NCBI RefSeq assembly: GCF_003473485.1
Contig: NC_053044.1
Coordinates: forward strand, 56,894,091 to 56,958,090
Source: Medicago truncatula
Lineage: Eukaryota > Streptophyta > Magnoliopsida > Fabales > Fabaceae
Direction: 5' to 3'
DNA length: 64,000 nt
The first letter of the stretch is position 1, and each line of letters opens with the position of its first letter. A program made the translations under genes and the position numbers. Positions 11,901-23,125 of the stretch are shown here, one piece after another. Under the pieces are notes generated by a model that was not told the origin of the DNA, ran no database searches, and saw only the letters and a list, made by a program, of their open reading frames with translations.

Positions 11901-13742
11901 ACTAAATAAAACAGTTGAAAATCTCTTCTTTGTGGTCCATTTAACTGTTAACTCCATTGTTTGCACTTAAAATTTCTTATCAGCTTGCAGATGATCATAT
12001 AAAATTACATAAGAGCTTCTGAAAAATTCGAAATGCAAAAACTAATTTTAATTTAGAGGAGAAGATGTTTTAAAATTTCATAGGCATTGCAAAATTATTG
12101 TAATATTACATATTACATTTTCTAGGGATGTTTTTTGAGAAGTTTATTCAAAAAGGTTTTATATCAACTGCTTTATGGCTTTCTATTCATCTAAAAGTTT
12201 ATTACTATCTGTCAGGTACAAAGTAATTGAGATACTTGCTGGGGGTAGCTGTGCATTGGTTGAGTGGAAGTTGGAAACTGGACGCACTCATCAGGTACAT
12301 ATCTTTAGAAACTCTAGAGAAATCCTAATTGGCAAAATCTTGTTGCAAGTGAGAGAACCAAAAGGTGTTGTTTAACATTGGAGTAAAATACGGTCAAATT
12401 TCTATGGGCGGACAGGGCATAGATGTACTAACGGAGCATATTTAAGAGCCAACACTTTGCAGCATGCTTTTTACAGATAATGTATTCTTAGGTGGAGAAT
12501 TGAGAGGAAATAAACGGAAGGTTAGAAACTTGGAGACAAGTTTTATAAGACAACTTTTGTTTGAATGGAACTAAGATATAATATATGGAAACTTTAGCCA
12601 AGAAGAAAAAACCCTAGCTTAAAGGTAAAAGTCGGAAACCGTACAATACCGCAAGTTACGTAGTTTACACATCTTAGGTCAATTGTTCAAAAAGATGGAG
12701 AAACAGAGGGAGATGTAAACATTTGATTGAAGGAAGGTGGTTGAAATGAAGGAGGGCCTCAACTCAAGCTAGGGAAAATTTTATTGATGAACTATAAGAT
12801 ATTGTATGAGAATGAGTGTTTGATGGTGAAAGCAAACATGAGAATAAACTCACTATAGTAGAGATGAAAATGATGCGCTGAGTGGGTGAAAACACTACAA
12901 GGGATATGATTAGGAATGTTAGTATTCAAATAATAGTTGGGTCTATTGTGTAAAAAATGGCTGAATACCTAAAAGTTCCTTAGTAAGAAAGGTAGATTAG
13001 ATGAAGGACAACTCAATCGCTAAAGGCAAAAGAAGGAAAAAATAAAATAAAAATGATTGTCAAAACTTTTAAAATAGATTTAGAGGACAATGCTTTGGTT
13101 ATAGTCATTATTTTTTATATAATATTATAGTGTCGTCTGATCCTGTTGTCAATCCCACCTAGTGGAATAAGACTTGGTTGTAGTAGTTTTAAGAATTTAG
13201 ATACAAATATTTAAAATCAACAAATATATTTTTTTAAAAGAATATTCCACTGTAATATAAGTAAAGCCTAAACTTGTAATATTTTCTAATAAATGCAATG
13301 TTGTTTTTGTAGATCCGTGCACATGCCAAGTATTTGGGTGTACCTCTGCTAGGTGATGAGGTATATGGAGGGACGAAAAGCATGGTCTTGTCATTGCTAC
13401 GGCCACGAACAACTCCAAGTTTGCATAGCGAAATGTTTAAAACAGTTTCTGGGCTAGATAGGCCTTGCCTTCATGCCTCGACTCTCGGGTAACATGATAA
13501 AAGCTTTTATAACTTCGCAGCTAAACTTTGGTTCTTAGTTCATATGCATAATTCATGACAATTGATAGCACTATTGGTTTGATTCATTTTTGTGTAGGTT
13601 TCAGCATCCTCATACAGGGGAGCAGGTGCACTTTTCATGTGAGCCCCCTGTAGATTTTAATGACATTTTGAGCCAGCTTCGCAGAATTGGTAGTGAAAGT
13701 ATTTCTCACTCAAAGGCCAAATTTTTAAAAGGGGTATTGTAA
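8964..13742 (+). CDS. RNA pseudouridine synthase, RluD type, probably chloroplast-targeted
   Basis: The gene has seven exons: 8964-9329, 10523-10666, 10982-11239, 11363-11565, 12216-12294, 13313-13488 and 13598-13742. All joins keep frame with GT-AG borders and give 456 residues. The N-terminus is Ser-rich, hydroxylated and poor in acidic residues, like a chloroplast transit peptide. An S4 RNA-binding domain follows (about 80-125, 'RLDSWISSRINGISRARVQ'). The pseudouridine synthase core has the catalytic block HRLDKGTSG with Asp245, then the ETGRTHQIR block split across exons 5 and 6, and a C-terminal LHA..LGF.HP motif. An acidic/Ser-rich insert lies at about 200-230. Family members isomerise uridines in ribosomal RNA. 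The closest match I recall is plant 'RNA pseudouridine synthase 2, chloroplastic'; the target RNA is not deducible. The start is the first in-frame ATG. Confidence 0.9.
9555..9787. repeat. MITE in intron 1 of the pseudouridine synthase gene
   Basis: The left end 'atgagcattaacccaatttg' matches the complement of the right end ('atgagtgaagacccaatttg'), and both continue into 'gtcctt'. Inner arms also pair. This makes a foldback element of about 230 bp with no coding capacity. Confidence 0.7.
9845..10015 (-). repeat. Au/TS-like tRNA-derived SINE remnant
   Basis: On the minus strand an A-box-like region (TTGGCAATGTGATAGG) is followed by a B-box-like AGATTCGAGTCGTGGAA, then 'cctcttgcaaatgcaag' and 'acaatagacccac'. 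These blocks recall a widespread plant SINE family. It lies in intron 1 and is degenerate; the family name is from memory. Confidence 0.45.
12660..13187 (+). mobile_element. Degenerate RTE-type LINE 3' fragment in intron 5
   Basis: Broken frames on the plus strand align in order with the better preserved RTE fragment at 46.1-46.6 kb (compare 'gagatgaaaatgatgcgctg' with 'cggaaatgaggatgttgcgt'). The fragment ends in 'cccacctagtggaataagac' and 'ttggttgtagtag', the decayed form of the typical RTE 3' end. It lies wholly in the 1-kb intron between exons 5 and 6 and should not affect the protein. Confidence 0.6.
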
Positions 13743-13884
13743 TTTGCAAGCCGGTTTGGCCTTCTTATCATACTTCTTTGTTTAACCTTTCTTTCATTCC
13801 CATTATTGATTAAAATATTATATTTTTAAAAAATTGGGAAGTCAATTTTTTTTAATCAATTAAAGTGACATTAGTGACTATTTT

Positions 13885-13975
13885 ACGTCTCCCTTTGAGG
13901 AGATTTGAATTTTTGTCGCTTGAGATTGTAAAGGCTTTACCACATTGAGCTAACACCTCATGAACAAAATATTTG
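13885..13975 (-). repeat. tRNA-derived SINE-like fragment
   Basis: On the minus strand 'gttagctcaatgtggtaaag' (A-box-like) is followed by 'aattcaaatctcctc' (B-box-like) about 35 bases later. It is 150 bases past the stop of the pseudouridine synthase gene. Confidence 0.4.
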
Positions 13976-14357
13976 TCCAGTAATATAATACAATGTCAAA
14001 CATAAAACATGATATATAATGTAGACAGAATAATGGTTTCTTATTATAATGGACAGGCGCCTTGTTCTTTTAGTCCCACTTACTTTTGAATACTATCAAA
14101 ATTATGTTAAAATATTCACTAAATATAATTTAGATATATTAAAACTTAATCAAAAAGTGTTTACACAATATAGTTTTTGTAAAAAAAATGTTTTTGCACG
14201 ATATAGTTAAATTAGCATGAGTTTAGCTATAATGGTTACTTAAATTAAATGACACTTTTTAAAATGAAGAAAGGACGCATGACCAAATCAGTCGAGGATT
14301 ATTTGTGCACATTATTATTTTTACTTCAACAAACGTGTTTGGAAAAATAGGCACATT

Positions 14358-15276
14358 TTCAAAGACTCGTCTTATTTCATTAGCAATAATGTCAGCAATA
14401 TAATGGAGAATGTAATCGGAATGATGGGGGCATTCATGACTATGACCACCTTTGCAAGGCTATGGAACTAACCAGCTAAAATTGATTTACACTAAAAATA
14501 ATGGCTCCAAACTCATAAATGTCAACTTTATTAGATTTGATACTACAAGCCACAGTTTAGGCATCAACTTCAAACATAACCGACGTGAGATTCAAACTTT
14601 GGTTCCCGTTGAAAATATGTGAATAACCCTATGACATCACCAACCCAAACCTCAAATCTCTAAGGCTTTCATTACGTCGTTGTAGGCATAAACTGTTATT
14701 AACAAAACCCACAACTTGTTCGACCATCATTGATTGGAAAGGAGATATCTATGTTATTGTAACAATGTCCGATGGTGGCTTCTTCCAAGAAGAAGATTCA
14801 GCAGTAACTTGCGCCAGGTGAGGATTGCGACTATTTGAAGTTTGTGCTAATTTCCAATCATCCCAAACTAAATGTGACCTGGCTGCTACTTCTTGAGGTG
14901 TTTCGGTAATGTTGTCCCAAAGCTTGTTGTTTCTTTGTTTTTAAATACTCAACATAATAAGCATAACAAAACTGGTGAGAAGATTTTTTTTGGCAGATCT
15001 CTGCCAAGTGTAAAAAACAATTGTTGCATGTTTGATGTAGATTGCATAATTGGTTCAATCTACTCCCATAGCTCAACCTGTTTCCAACACTCAATACTTG
15101 AGGGAAAAGGCAAAAAACGTGTCTCAAGGTTTCATCATGATTCTCACAAAGCAAACAATGAGGAACACACTCTACCCCTTTGTCCACAAGACACATTCTA
15201 GTTAGGACCACATCAGAGCACACTAGCCAAGCATGGTTTTTCACTTTTGGCGTGCCTAGACAATTCAATTAAAAGA
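14358..15276 (-). mobile_element. L1-type LINE fragment: zinc-knuckle and RNase H region
   Basis: On the minus strand, 15268-14858 encodes a zf-RVT-like segment (GTPKVKNHAWLVCSD, then GVECVPHCLLCENHDETLRHVF, shown here in parts). Farther along in shifted frames come an RNase H-like FEVDAQTVACSIKSN / EFGAII segment and a C-terminal ADIIANEIRR tail (through about 14380). Frameshifts and stops make it non-functional. It lies where the last exon of ProRS copy 1 would be expected, so it is probably part of the event that removed that exon. Confidence 0.6.
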
Positions 15277-16583
15277 TTTTCATTCTTGAAGTTGAAGATG
15301 TATAGAACAGAGAAAAAAGTGGAAAGAAATGGCCTTACCTAATTGAGCAACATCAATATCAATTGTGAGATACATAGAAGTGTTCATACAAGGGTAGCAT
15401 TAACAATAGCAGATAGCAAGTGCATAGAACATCAAACAAATTTTAACTGGCTGTTGTTTACATTCAATAACACAAACATCTGAATAAGGATTTATACCTT
15501 CTAGGAGGAGTTCTGGCTGATCAAAGGGACTAGAGAGTCTTCGCTGCTCCCATCTCATTCTCTGTCCACATCTAATTCTACCTCCTGAAGCATATATAGA
15601 TAAAAAAACAGTTAACAAGAAAGCTCTTTTCAAATAATTGTTCAAATTGTATAATTATGTCTCAGTATTTTTTTTGGTGAGACTCGTTATAAAAATGTAA
15701 TGCTAACAAGTTCTTTTGATATGATGAAGAATATATAAATCTTGATTCTTAGTTTAGATGTTTATAAATAGCGCTCATTTAATTTTATCTAATTAAGTAA
15801 TTATATATCAGTGCATGTGTCAGCAGGGGCTGTCCCTGAATAATTGGAGGTTCGGCTCTTATATAAAAATAGGCCCTTAATAAAAAAAAACTGATTTTTT
15901 TTTAAAAGAGCAATTATCAATTTAAATTGAAAATAAGATCCGTAAAGATAAAAAAAAGTCATTATTGTAACTAACACAAAAAAGTTGATATTCTAATCAA
16001 TAATATAAAAATACAACTTCAAACGAATATCATTATCAATTTTCTAAGGTGTTATTTTCCTTAATTTGTACAAAGGAAAAAATAAAAGATTTATAATGTT
16101 TTTTTTAGAGAATAATTATAATGCTTTTCTTTCAAATGAAAAATTATAATATTTGTTGTTAGTGCTTTATAATTTTATATGATAAGTATGAGGCAAAAAT
16201 TATAAGAAGTGCTCTAACAAAAATAAGAAGAAAACAATGATATTGTGCTTTTATTTTAAATATATAACCCAATATGTTAAGGAGAATTTGGTTGAATTGG
16301 AGAGAAGATTGAGGAGCCTCAAATCCACAATAAATTATGTCCAAACCAAAAAGGCCTCTCATACTAAAAATAATTAATTAAAAAAGAAAAATGGAAAAGA
16401 AAAATTAATTAAATAAAAATGGATCCTAGGTTAATTAAAGAGTAAAAAAAGTACTAATTTAAAAAAAAACCTAAGTTCAGGGTGTTGAACATCTGACTTC
16501 GATACTTCCAGCTCACACAGCTACCACTAGGGCATTTCAGCTTGCCTAATTTATTTATTACGCCATTCACATATATTAAGTAA

Positions 16584-16772
16584 GGGTCCGGTTAACTGGT
16601 GCCACCGGGGCATTGGTTAAGCATACCATAAAATAGAATTATTATCATAAAAGGAAACTGTTTTTGACATTATTATAAATTAATTACACAATTTTAATGC
16701 ATTAACTACTATATAATTTCCTTTTTCATACCCTTAACCAGTGCCCCGGGGGGGCACCGATTAGCATTTCCC
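16584..16772. mobile_element. MULE-type MITE
   Basis: The terminal inverted repeats pair 'ggttaactggtgcc...ccggggcattggttaag' with the complement of 'cttaaccagtgccccggggg..ggcaccgattag'. It is flanked by attaagtaa (16575-16583) and attaaataa (16773-16781), a 9-bp duplication with one mismatch, as expected for Mutator-like elements. Confidence 0.65.
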
Positions 16773-16804
16773 ATTAAATAATTACATGTATTATATTATA
16801 AAAA

Positions 16805-17570
16805 AGAGTAAATTACACTCCCCTCCCTTCAAAGATGCTTGAATTACACTTCATTCCCCTCTTATGTTAAAATATACACCCCCTTCCCTCTTATTCACAA
16901 CAGATTAGAAAATATTTCACTCCCCTCCCTTGAGAGAAGCTTCAATTACATTCTCTTCCTCTCTTAAGTTAAAATCTACACTTTAGTCCCTAAATAATTT
17001 TTTTTCTTCTAATAATCTAGCACACTTTAAAGAAAAATAGCATTGCGGATTCATTTTAATATAATCAAATTTTGAATACATATCTTTCTCTATTTTTTAT
17101 TCACAATTTCATTAACATATAGTTTTAAACCCTATTATAAAATATGAAACAACCCAAAATAAAATTAAAATATGTGAAAAATTACTAAAGTCGATTGAGT
17201 ATGATTATTTAAAAGCGAATTTTGTACTCTAAATTATAAAATTAATTACAAAATATTTAAATTTAATTGTCATTGACATTTAGATTATAAAGAAACAAAT
17301 TTATATTTTTTAAATGGTGATTCAAAATTAATATATATTAAAAAAATATTTATTTATGATAAAATAGATTAAAGTGTTGTTCATATTTAATTATTAAGGG
17401 ATGAGTTGTAATTCAAGCATCTTATAAGGGAGGGAGAGTATAAATCTTACTTTTCAAGGGAGGGGGAGTATAAATCTTACTTTTCAAGGGAGGGGAGTGT
17501 ATATTTTAACATAAGAGAGAAGATGAGTGTAATTCAAGGATCTTTGAAGGAAGAAGAGTGTAATTACTCT
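16805..17570. mobile_element. Long inverted-repeat element, 766 bp
   Basis: The first 60 or so bases (agagtaaattacactcccct, 'tcaaagatgcttgaattaca', 'cctcttatgttaaaatatac') recur inverted at the right end. Near the right arm the 30-base unit 'gagtataaatcttactttt' + 'caagggaggg' is tandemly duplicated (17427-17485). No coding region is seen. Confidence 0.65.
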
Positions 17571-20500
17571 ATAAAAAATTATATTTGGGCCCCCAAATTT
17601 TGGAGGCTTGGCTCGGTAGAGCTGTTTGCGCCCCCTAGGAGCCGGCCCTTAGTCAGTTCAGTCCATGTGTCACTTTTTTGTTAATTTAGACTTCAAAATA
17701 GGGAAACACATATAATTATTATAAGGATTTATTTTATAATTGTATAAGAAAACACACAATTTCTACCTTCTCATCACACCAAGGAGCTAAGATCATCTTT
17801 CTTTGATTCAAAGCTTCTTTGAACTCCTCCCACGTATGTATGACTTGAATACATTCATCTCGTTTTTGTTTTGCAACATCGAACATATTTTGTTGAATGA
17901 TATTGAGCAACTTTTTAATTTCTTCAACCAAATCAGCATTAGCAATGTCCATCTTTGCTCCATTATCACGTAGAACAACACAAACCTGTGAAAAATTGAA
18001 GTGATTTATTTGGTATCTCATTGAACATAAACAGTAGAAGCAAAATGACATATGTAAGAATATAAGAGCAACAACAAGACAACATAGATAACCTGCTTAT
18101 TTACTAAATCCTTTGGCCCAATTTCAATCCTTAGAGGGACACCTTTCAATTCCCAATCAGAATACTTCCTTTCAGGAGAACAGTTATCTCTAGAATCTAA
18201 CTCAGCACGTATTTTTTGCTTCACACAACATATTCACAGTTGCTTTACAAGTGTCATAGATTCCTTGAGTATCAACATCTTTGTAAGGCACTGGAATCAC
18301 AATGACTTGAGTTGATGCTACTTTAGGAGGTAGCACCAATCCCTTGTCATCACCATGAACCATCACCATCGCTCCAATCTGTTAAAAAAGCGGACAAAAA
18401 TATAAATGCAATCGTACATAAGAGGAATCCTTCCATTCATGTATACTCTAGACATTAAAAGCTTACAGTTCGAGTAGAATAGCCCCATGAATTCTGCCAA
18501 ACCATTGCTTTCTCTCCCTTCATATCTTCAAATTTTACCTCGAACTTTTCAGCAAACTTTTGTCTCAAACAATGGGTAGTTGCACCTTGTATCCCACAAC
18601 CAGTGTTTGGAATAAATGCCTAGGAAAATTGAACAGGAGGAAAGGCCTCAAATACTCATTACAGATGCCAAAGATGCATATATTAAGGCAGATTCCTAAA
18701 ATAACTACTTGACGGAATACCTCTGCATGTGCTTCATCCTCTGTTGCAAAAGCACTGTGACCTTCTTGCCAAAGGAACTCACGACTCCTGCAATCAAAAT
18801 TTGAATAAGCACCCTAAAATGGGACTATAAACAAGTTCCAATATAAAGTAGATGTGCATGATAAAAACAATATCCAAGACTAATTCACCAAACCCAAACA
18901 AGGTGAACACCCATTCAAAAAGAAAACTCACCGTAAGATGAAAATCCATTCAAAAAGAAAATGGGCAGAATTTTAAGGCATTATGTAAGACATATAACTA
19001 CAATGCATAATATCAATTTTTGGAATTGTTTAAGCCTCTTATATAAAGCTTGAAAGTTTTCATTACGTTACAGCAGCCAACACATTGTTATAACATGGAA
19101 AAAGGAAAAGATGGTAAAAAAGAAAGTACCTGATGAATGGTGTGGGATCTCCGACCACCCATCTAACAACATTGCACCATTGATTGAGTTTCAAAGGCAA
19201 GTCACGATGTCCCCTTATCCACTTAGAGTAATAGGGATACATGATAGTTTCACTACTTGGACGAAGAGCAAGATGAGCTTCCAAATCAGAATGTCCAGAC
19301 TTTGTTACCCAAGCAACCTAGAAAACAAGCAAGATAATCAGAAAAATACTAATAATGTCCTCAAGGGAAGCAACGAAGTTGCATAGATTACTATAAAGAA
19401 AATTGTTAACAGAAGTCATTTTACCACAAAACCAACATCAGTAAAATGAGAAACATTGATAAAATAATTAGGAAGCAACAAATGATTTAATAATGCAATG
19501 ATTTTCAAATATTTAGGAGCAAACCAAACAAACTTAAAAACTCTCACCACTTGTTTAAAACCTTCATTATGGGCCTTCTCCTTTTTCAAATGGCAGTCTA
19601 GCACAAACATAGGGAAGTAGCAGTTCTCAACATTCATTTTCTTTATTTCTGAATCAAAAAAAGCCTGCACATTTGTTTGAGATATGAAAGCAACTCTCAG
19701 CTAAGTAAATCTTAACAGTGAAGAAAAGAACTATGTAATTTTATATCCATGTATGAAGAAGCGTAGTTTCACCAAAAACAAAAACATCACCAATTGGAAA
19801 TAACTAGAAATTTTATTTATTTTGCATCAACTCTATAGCTAGCTAATCAAGAGTATAAAATAAGTACAATATACATAAATGCATTCAAATCATTGAGAAA
19901 CATACTTGCAAAGTCTCCCATATTTCCACTGCCGATGGTCTCAGAATATATAAACCAGAAATATCATAGTGCTCAATCAATTCCGCACTACAACAACCTG
20001 TCAGAGCAATCGAAAGCCAAAGTCAAACAAGTCGGATTTATCTTTTTTTTTTTTTAAATATTAGTATAAGAGCAGAGAGAGTATATCGTCAAAGATATAG
20101 AGAACAAAATATAAAATATTTTCTAGGGGAGAACAATAAATATTGTATTGCTTAGTTTCCTGAAGCTATAGTACGCGAGACACTAAATAAAATCATATAA
20201 ATGATCACTCTTTTCTCAATTTTATCAAGAATAATAATAAAAGTGTATTAAGTCTGACTATCTATACTTGGATTTCTAATTCTCTTAATATTGCAGAGTT
20301 TGAATTAGAAGACCAAAGAACATAATTCTTGCTGTTGGAATGACAAATTACGTTCAACTGTCCATTCACAAATTAAGTGTAGTGATTGTTCTATCTTTTC
20401 ATCTCACCCACTTAAACTACCTGGATATGTGATTATGATTGATGGATATAATTTATGTACATCAAACGACAATATGCTATGACATGGTAGTGCACATCTT

Positions 20501-21399
20501 GTTCTCTAAAAGTAATTAATCTTGCATGGTGAGAAATTTGCAAGACTGTTTGGATTGATTGTAACAAAAGCAAAAGGGACATGTACATTGCACACTTAGA
20601 GCCTGTTTGGATTGATTTGTTTGAGCTTATCTAATTACATAAGTTTTGCAAGATTGTTTGGGAGAACTTGTAAAACCCCACTAATGACATTTTTCATAAG
20701 CTTTTTACAGCTTATCTTATGAGTTATATGAATGAAAACAACTTTAGCATATATAAAAACAATGTAATTTAATTTTACCTTTTACTATAAAAATAGGTTA
20801 TGTAAGATTATACGCGTTAATAATAAGATATTTATCCGAATAAACAATGTAGTATCGTTCAAAGGCAAATGAATAAACATGAGTTATGAAATTGGGAATA
20901 TTTTAGAAAGGTTTGAATTGAAGTTGGTTCCACCTCAGAATACCAATCTTTGAAATTTTGATCCTTCCGATTGATGAGTCTTACGCCGGTCTCCGTTTCC
21001 ACCTCGTTCTTCATCTTGTCACCTGTAAGATGAAGCAAGTTACGAAATTAGTGCAAGTTAATATATATAATATACTCTCCGCGTGAGTGTGTCTGACTGT
21101 GTTGTATGTATGTAAACTTGGGGCTCAAGTATTTTACAATTTATAAATTTTGTATTATATTATCCAAAATTTAGTTTTTAATCTTTATAGCATTATCCTT
21201 TAGCATTTTAAGGACAAAAATTCTGATGAAAAATTTAGAGAGACTAAAAATGTTGACACAATTTTTTTACTTGGACTAAAATATTTAATTTTTTTTAGGT
21301 ACCAAAACCTAAATTTTGGATGTTCATAGGGACCATATACTTAATTTCAAAAATAATTATAAGTTTAAGAAAAAATTCATTCCGAAAATTTTAGGGGCC

Positions 21400-21960
21400 G
21401 TTTGGTTTGCATTTTCATTTCTTATTTTCATTTTTTGAAAAGTGTTTTCATTTTCAACTTGTTAAGATTTAGTATAAAATATGTTTGTTTTGATGTCATT
21501 GTTTTCATTTTCTATTTCCATATTGAAAATGTGTTTAGATTAAGCATTTTTTTTAATAAAACAATTCATTAATACCTTGTATATAAAACTAACAAAAATA
21601 TTAAAATATATTATTTGGTATGTGATATAAGTTTATTTTTCATATTGTCTCATTTAATTTAGTAAAATTAATGTAAAACAAATGGTGTTTTTATTCAATT
21701 ATTTTGAATACATTTTAGTGATATATTACTTTGGATTAGTATGTTTGTGTTCCCCTTAAATATATCACCTTTCATTTTTAATACCTATGCATATATATTT
21801 TTTCAATAAATATTAATTGAAAAAAATACAAACTTAACTAATTAAATTTGTATTTAGATATTTTATAAGATTTTTTTTGAATGGTTGATAAGAAAAATAT
21901 TATTTATTACTATTTGTGAGGTTGATAAGAATTTTTTTTAAGAGTATTGTATAAGACTTT
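21400..21960. other. AT-rich DNA with a 'ggggccgtttggttt' end
   Basis: No gene is visible. 'GGGGCCGTTTGGTTTGC' at about 21394 resembles the terminus of some plant DNA-transposon MITEs, but I found no matching second end. Confidence 0.25.
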
Positions 21961-22680
21961 GGATGACGGGGACAATAATGACTATGGCCACCTTTGCAAG
22001 GCCATCAGCATTCTGTCGAAGGACAAGAAGAAGTCACAAAACTGGATCCCAACCTCCCTAAGCAACTTCTTCAGGAATTGAGGGATATCACCTTTAAAGA
22101 CTTGGTTGAAAAAAATTAAAGAAGGTCTCACTCCAAAAGTTAACTTCAATGCAATCAAGGTAAAAATTGACGCTAATGCTGATGCGTTCTCCTCTCAGCA
22201 ATTAGAACAAATTGGTGTTGTTGTTAACCTTCTCAACAACATTGTGAGGATGTTTGAAAAAATTTAAAATTTGAAAAAAGAGCAAGTCTGCAAGTATCAA
22301 CTAAGAGCAACACTGGCCAAGATAATGAAGCATTGTAGGTGACAAGACAAAAAATATTGACCAACAAAGACAGCTTAACTTTCTTGATGATCAGCTTGAA
22401 AAACTACAAGGTGAAAGGGCCAAACTGGCTGTGATTCAAGATCAAGAAAAAGATAAGATCACATCTTTGAACAAAGAAGTTTTCCATCGTCTTGTTGATG
22501 ATCAAATCAAGTTGAAAGTGTTGAATACAAAATCTCTGAGGCCGAAACTAAATTGGAAAGTCACGAGAAGGTCTACAGAATCTTCAGGGCAATCCCCCTC
22601 CATTTCGAGTTATTATCATACAAGATTAAATCATTATTATCATACAAGATTTCATAACAATATACACAAATAAGAGTAAA
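21960..22680 (+). pseudogene. Degraded coding remnant, coiled-coil type, function unknown
   Basis: Protein-like stretches appear on the plus strand across shifting frames: WIPTSLSNFFRN, KIKEGLTPKVNFNAIKVKID, QQLEQIGVVVNLLNNIVRMF, then DQLEKLQGERAKLAVIQDQE and KDKITSLNKEVFHRLVDDQI. The last part has heptad-like, charged coiled-coil composition. Stops and frameshifts interrupt it. I do not recognise the family; a transposon-carried gene or a decayed host gene are both possible. It sits between the ProRS copies. Confidence 0.4.
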
Positions 22681-23125
22681 ATTTAAATTTTAGCAAGTTC
22701 TCTACCCCCCCACAATAAACAAGACTGAAACAAAAACCTAAAAGGAAATAAATATGGATGAAATATGCGTTTTAATCCTCATTGCTGGTTTTTTTTTAAC
22801 AAAACGGATAAAACTTGGAGAAATAATTGGGAAGGAGAATGGTGTGAAAATATTGATTTTCATTCTTGAAGTTGAAGATGTACAGAACAGAGGAAAAAGG
22901 GGGGAAGAAATGGCCTTACCTAATTGAGGTAATACATAAAATCATTTTGGTGTGCCTCGACAATTCAGTTAAAAGATTAAAAAGCATTAACGAATATTTT
23001 CAATTAGACCTTCATGGTTTACTTCACAAATTAGTATTCACTTACATAATATATTCAGTTTTTAACAAATTGGTTAACCAAGTCCTTTGATCAATGATTT
23101 TGAATAATCGTGCACAATGTTTTTC

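Larger units (their letters stand above)
15824..17650. mobile_element. hAT-like non-autonomous element carrying nested MITEs
   Basis: The left end (CAGGGGCTGTCCCTG, then 'ggaggttcggctc') and the right end ('gagccggccctt', preceded by 'ggaggcttggctcggtagag') are inverted versions of one terminus. They match the termini of the element at 33561-33942. There is no transposase. Two other elements sit inside. A 5-bp 'gtcag' flanks both sides, but I could not confirm an exact 8-bp duplication. The host is the intron between exons 9 and 10 of ProRS copy 1; copy 2 lacks the insertion. Confidence 0.6.
15498..21014 (-). pseudogene. Prolyl-tRNA synthetase pseudogene (copy 1)
   Basis: Exons homologous to the intact copy 2 lie at 20934-21014, 19906-19997, 19548-19664, 19130-19317, 18721-18787, 18467-18619, 18093-18378, 17767-17985 and 15498-15584. 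Class II ProRS features are visible, such as [12 protein letters not shown] and [14 protein letters not shown]. Lesions relative to copy 2 are: a 1-base loss in exon 2 giving an early TGA; loss of the whole 123-nt exon 6 ([17 protein letters not shown] region); a sixth A in an A-run at 18211-18216 that shifts frame; two short deletions in exon 10; and no last exon. The first coding exon is longer than in copy 2 (27 against 21 codons, starting MKNEVETETG). The intron after exon 9 holds 1.8 kb of nested transposons. It cannot make a normal enzyme, although the N-terminal exon is of interest for the P4H-like genes. Confidence 0.85.

Noticed and set aside
14893-15201. Plus-strand ORF of 102 residues
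   Set aside because: It is antisense to the LINE zinc-knuckle frame and is a shadow.
20540-20700. MITE ends with 'gcctgtttggattgatttgt'
   Set aside because: The motif occurs twice in direct orientation, and no inverted partner or target duplication was found.
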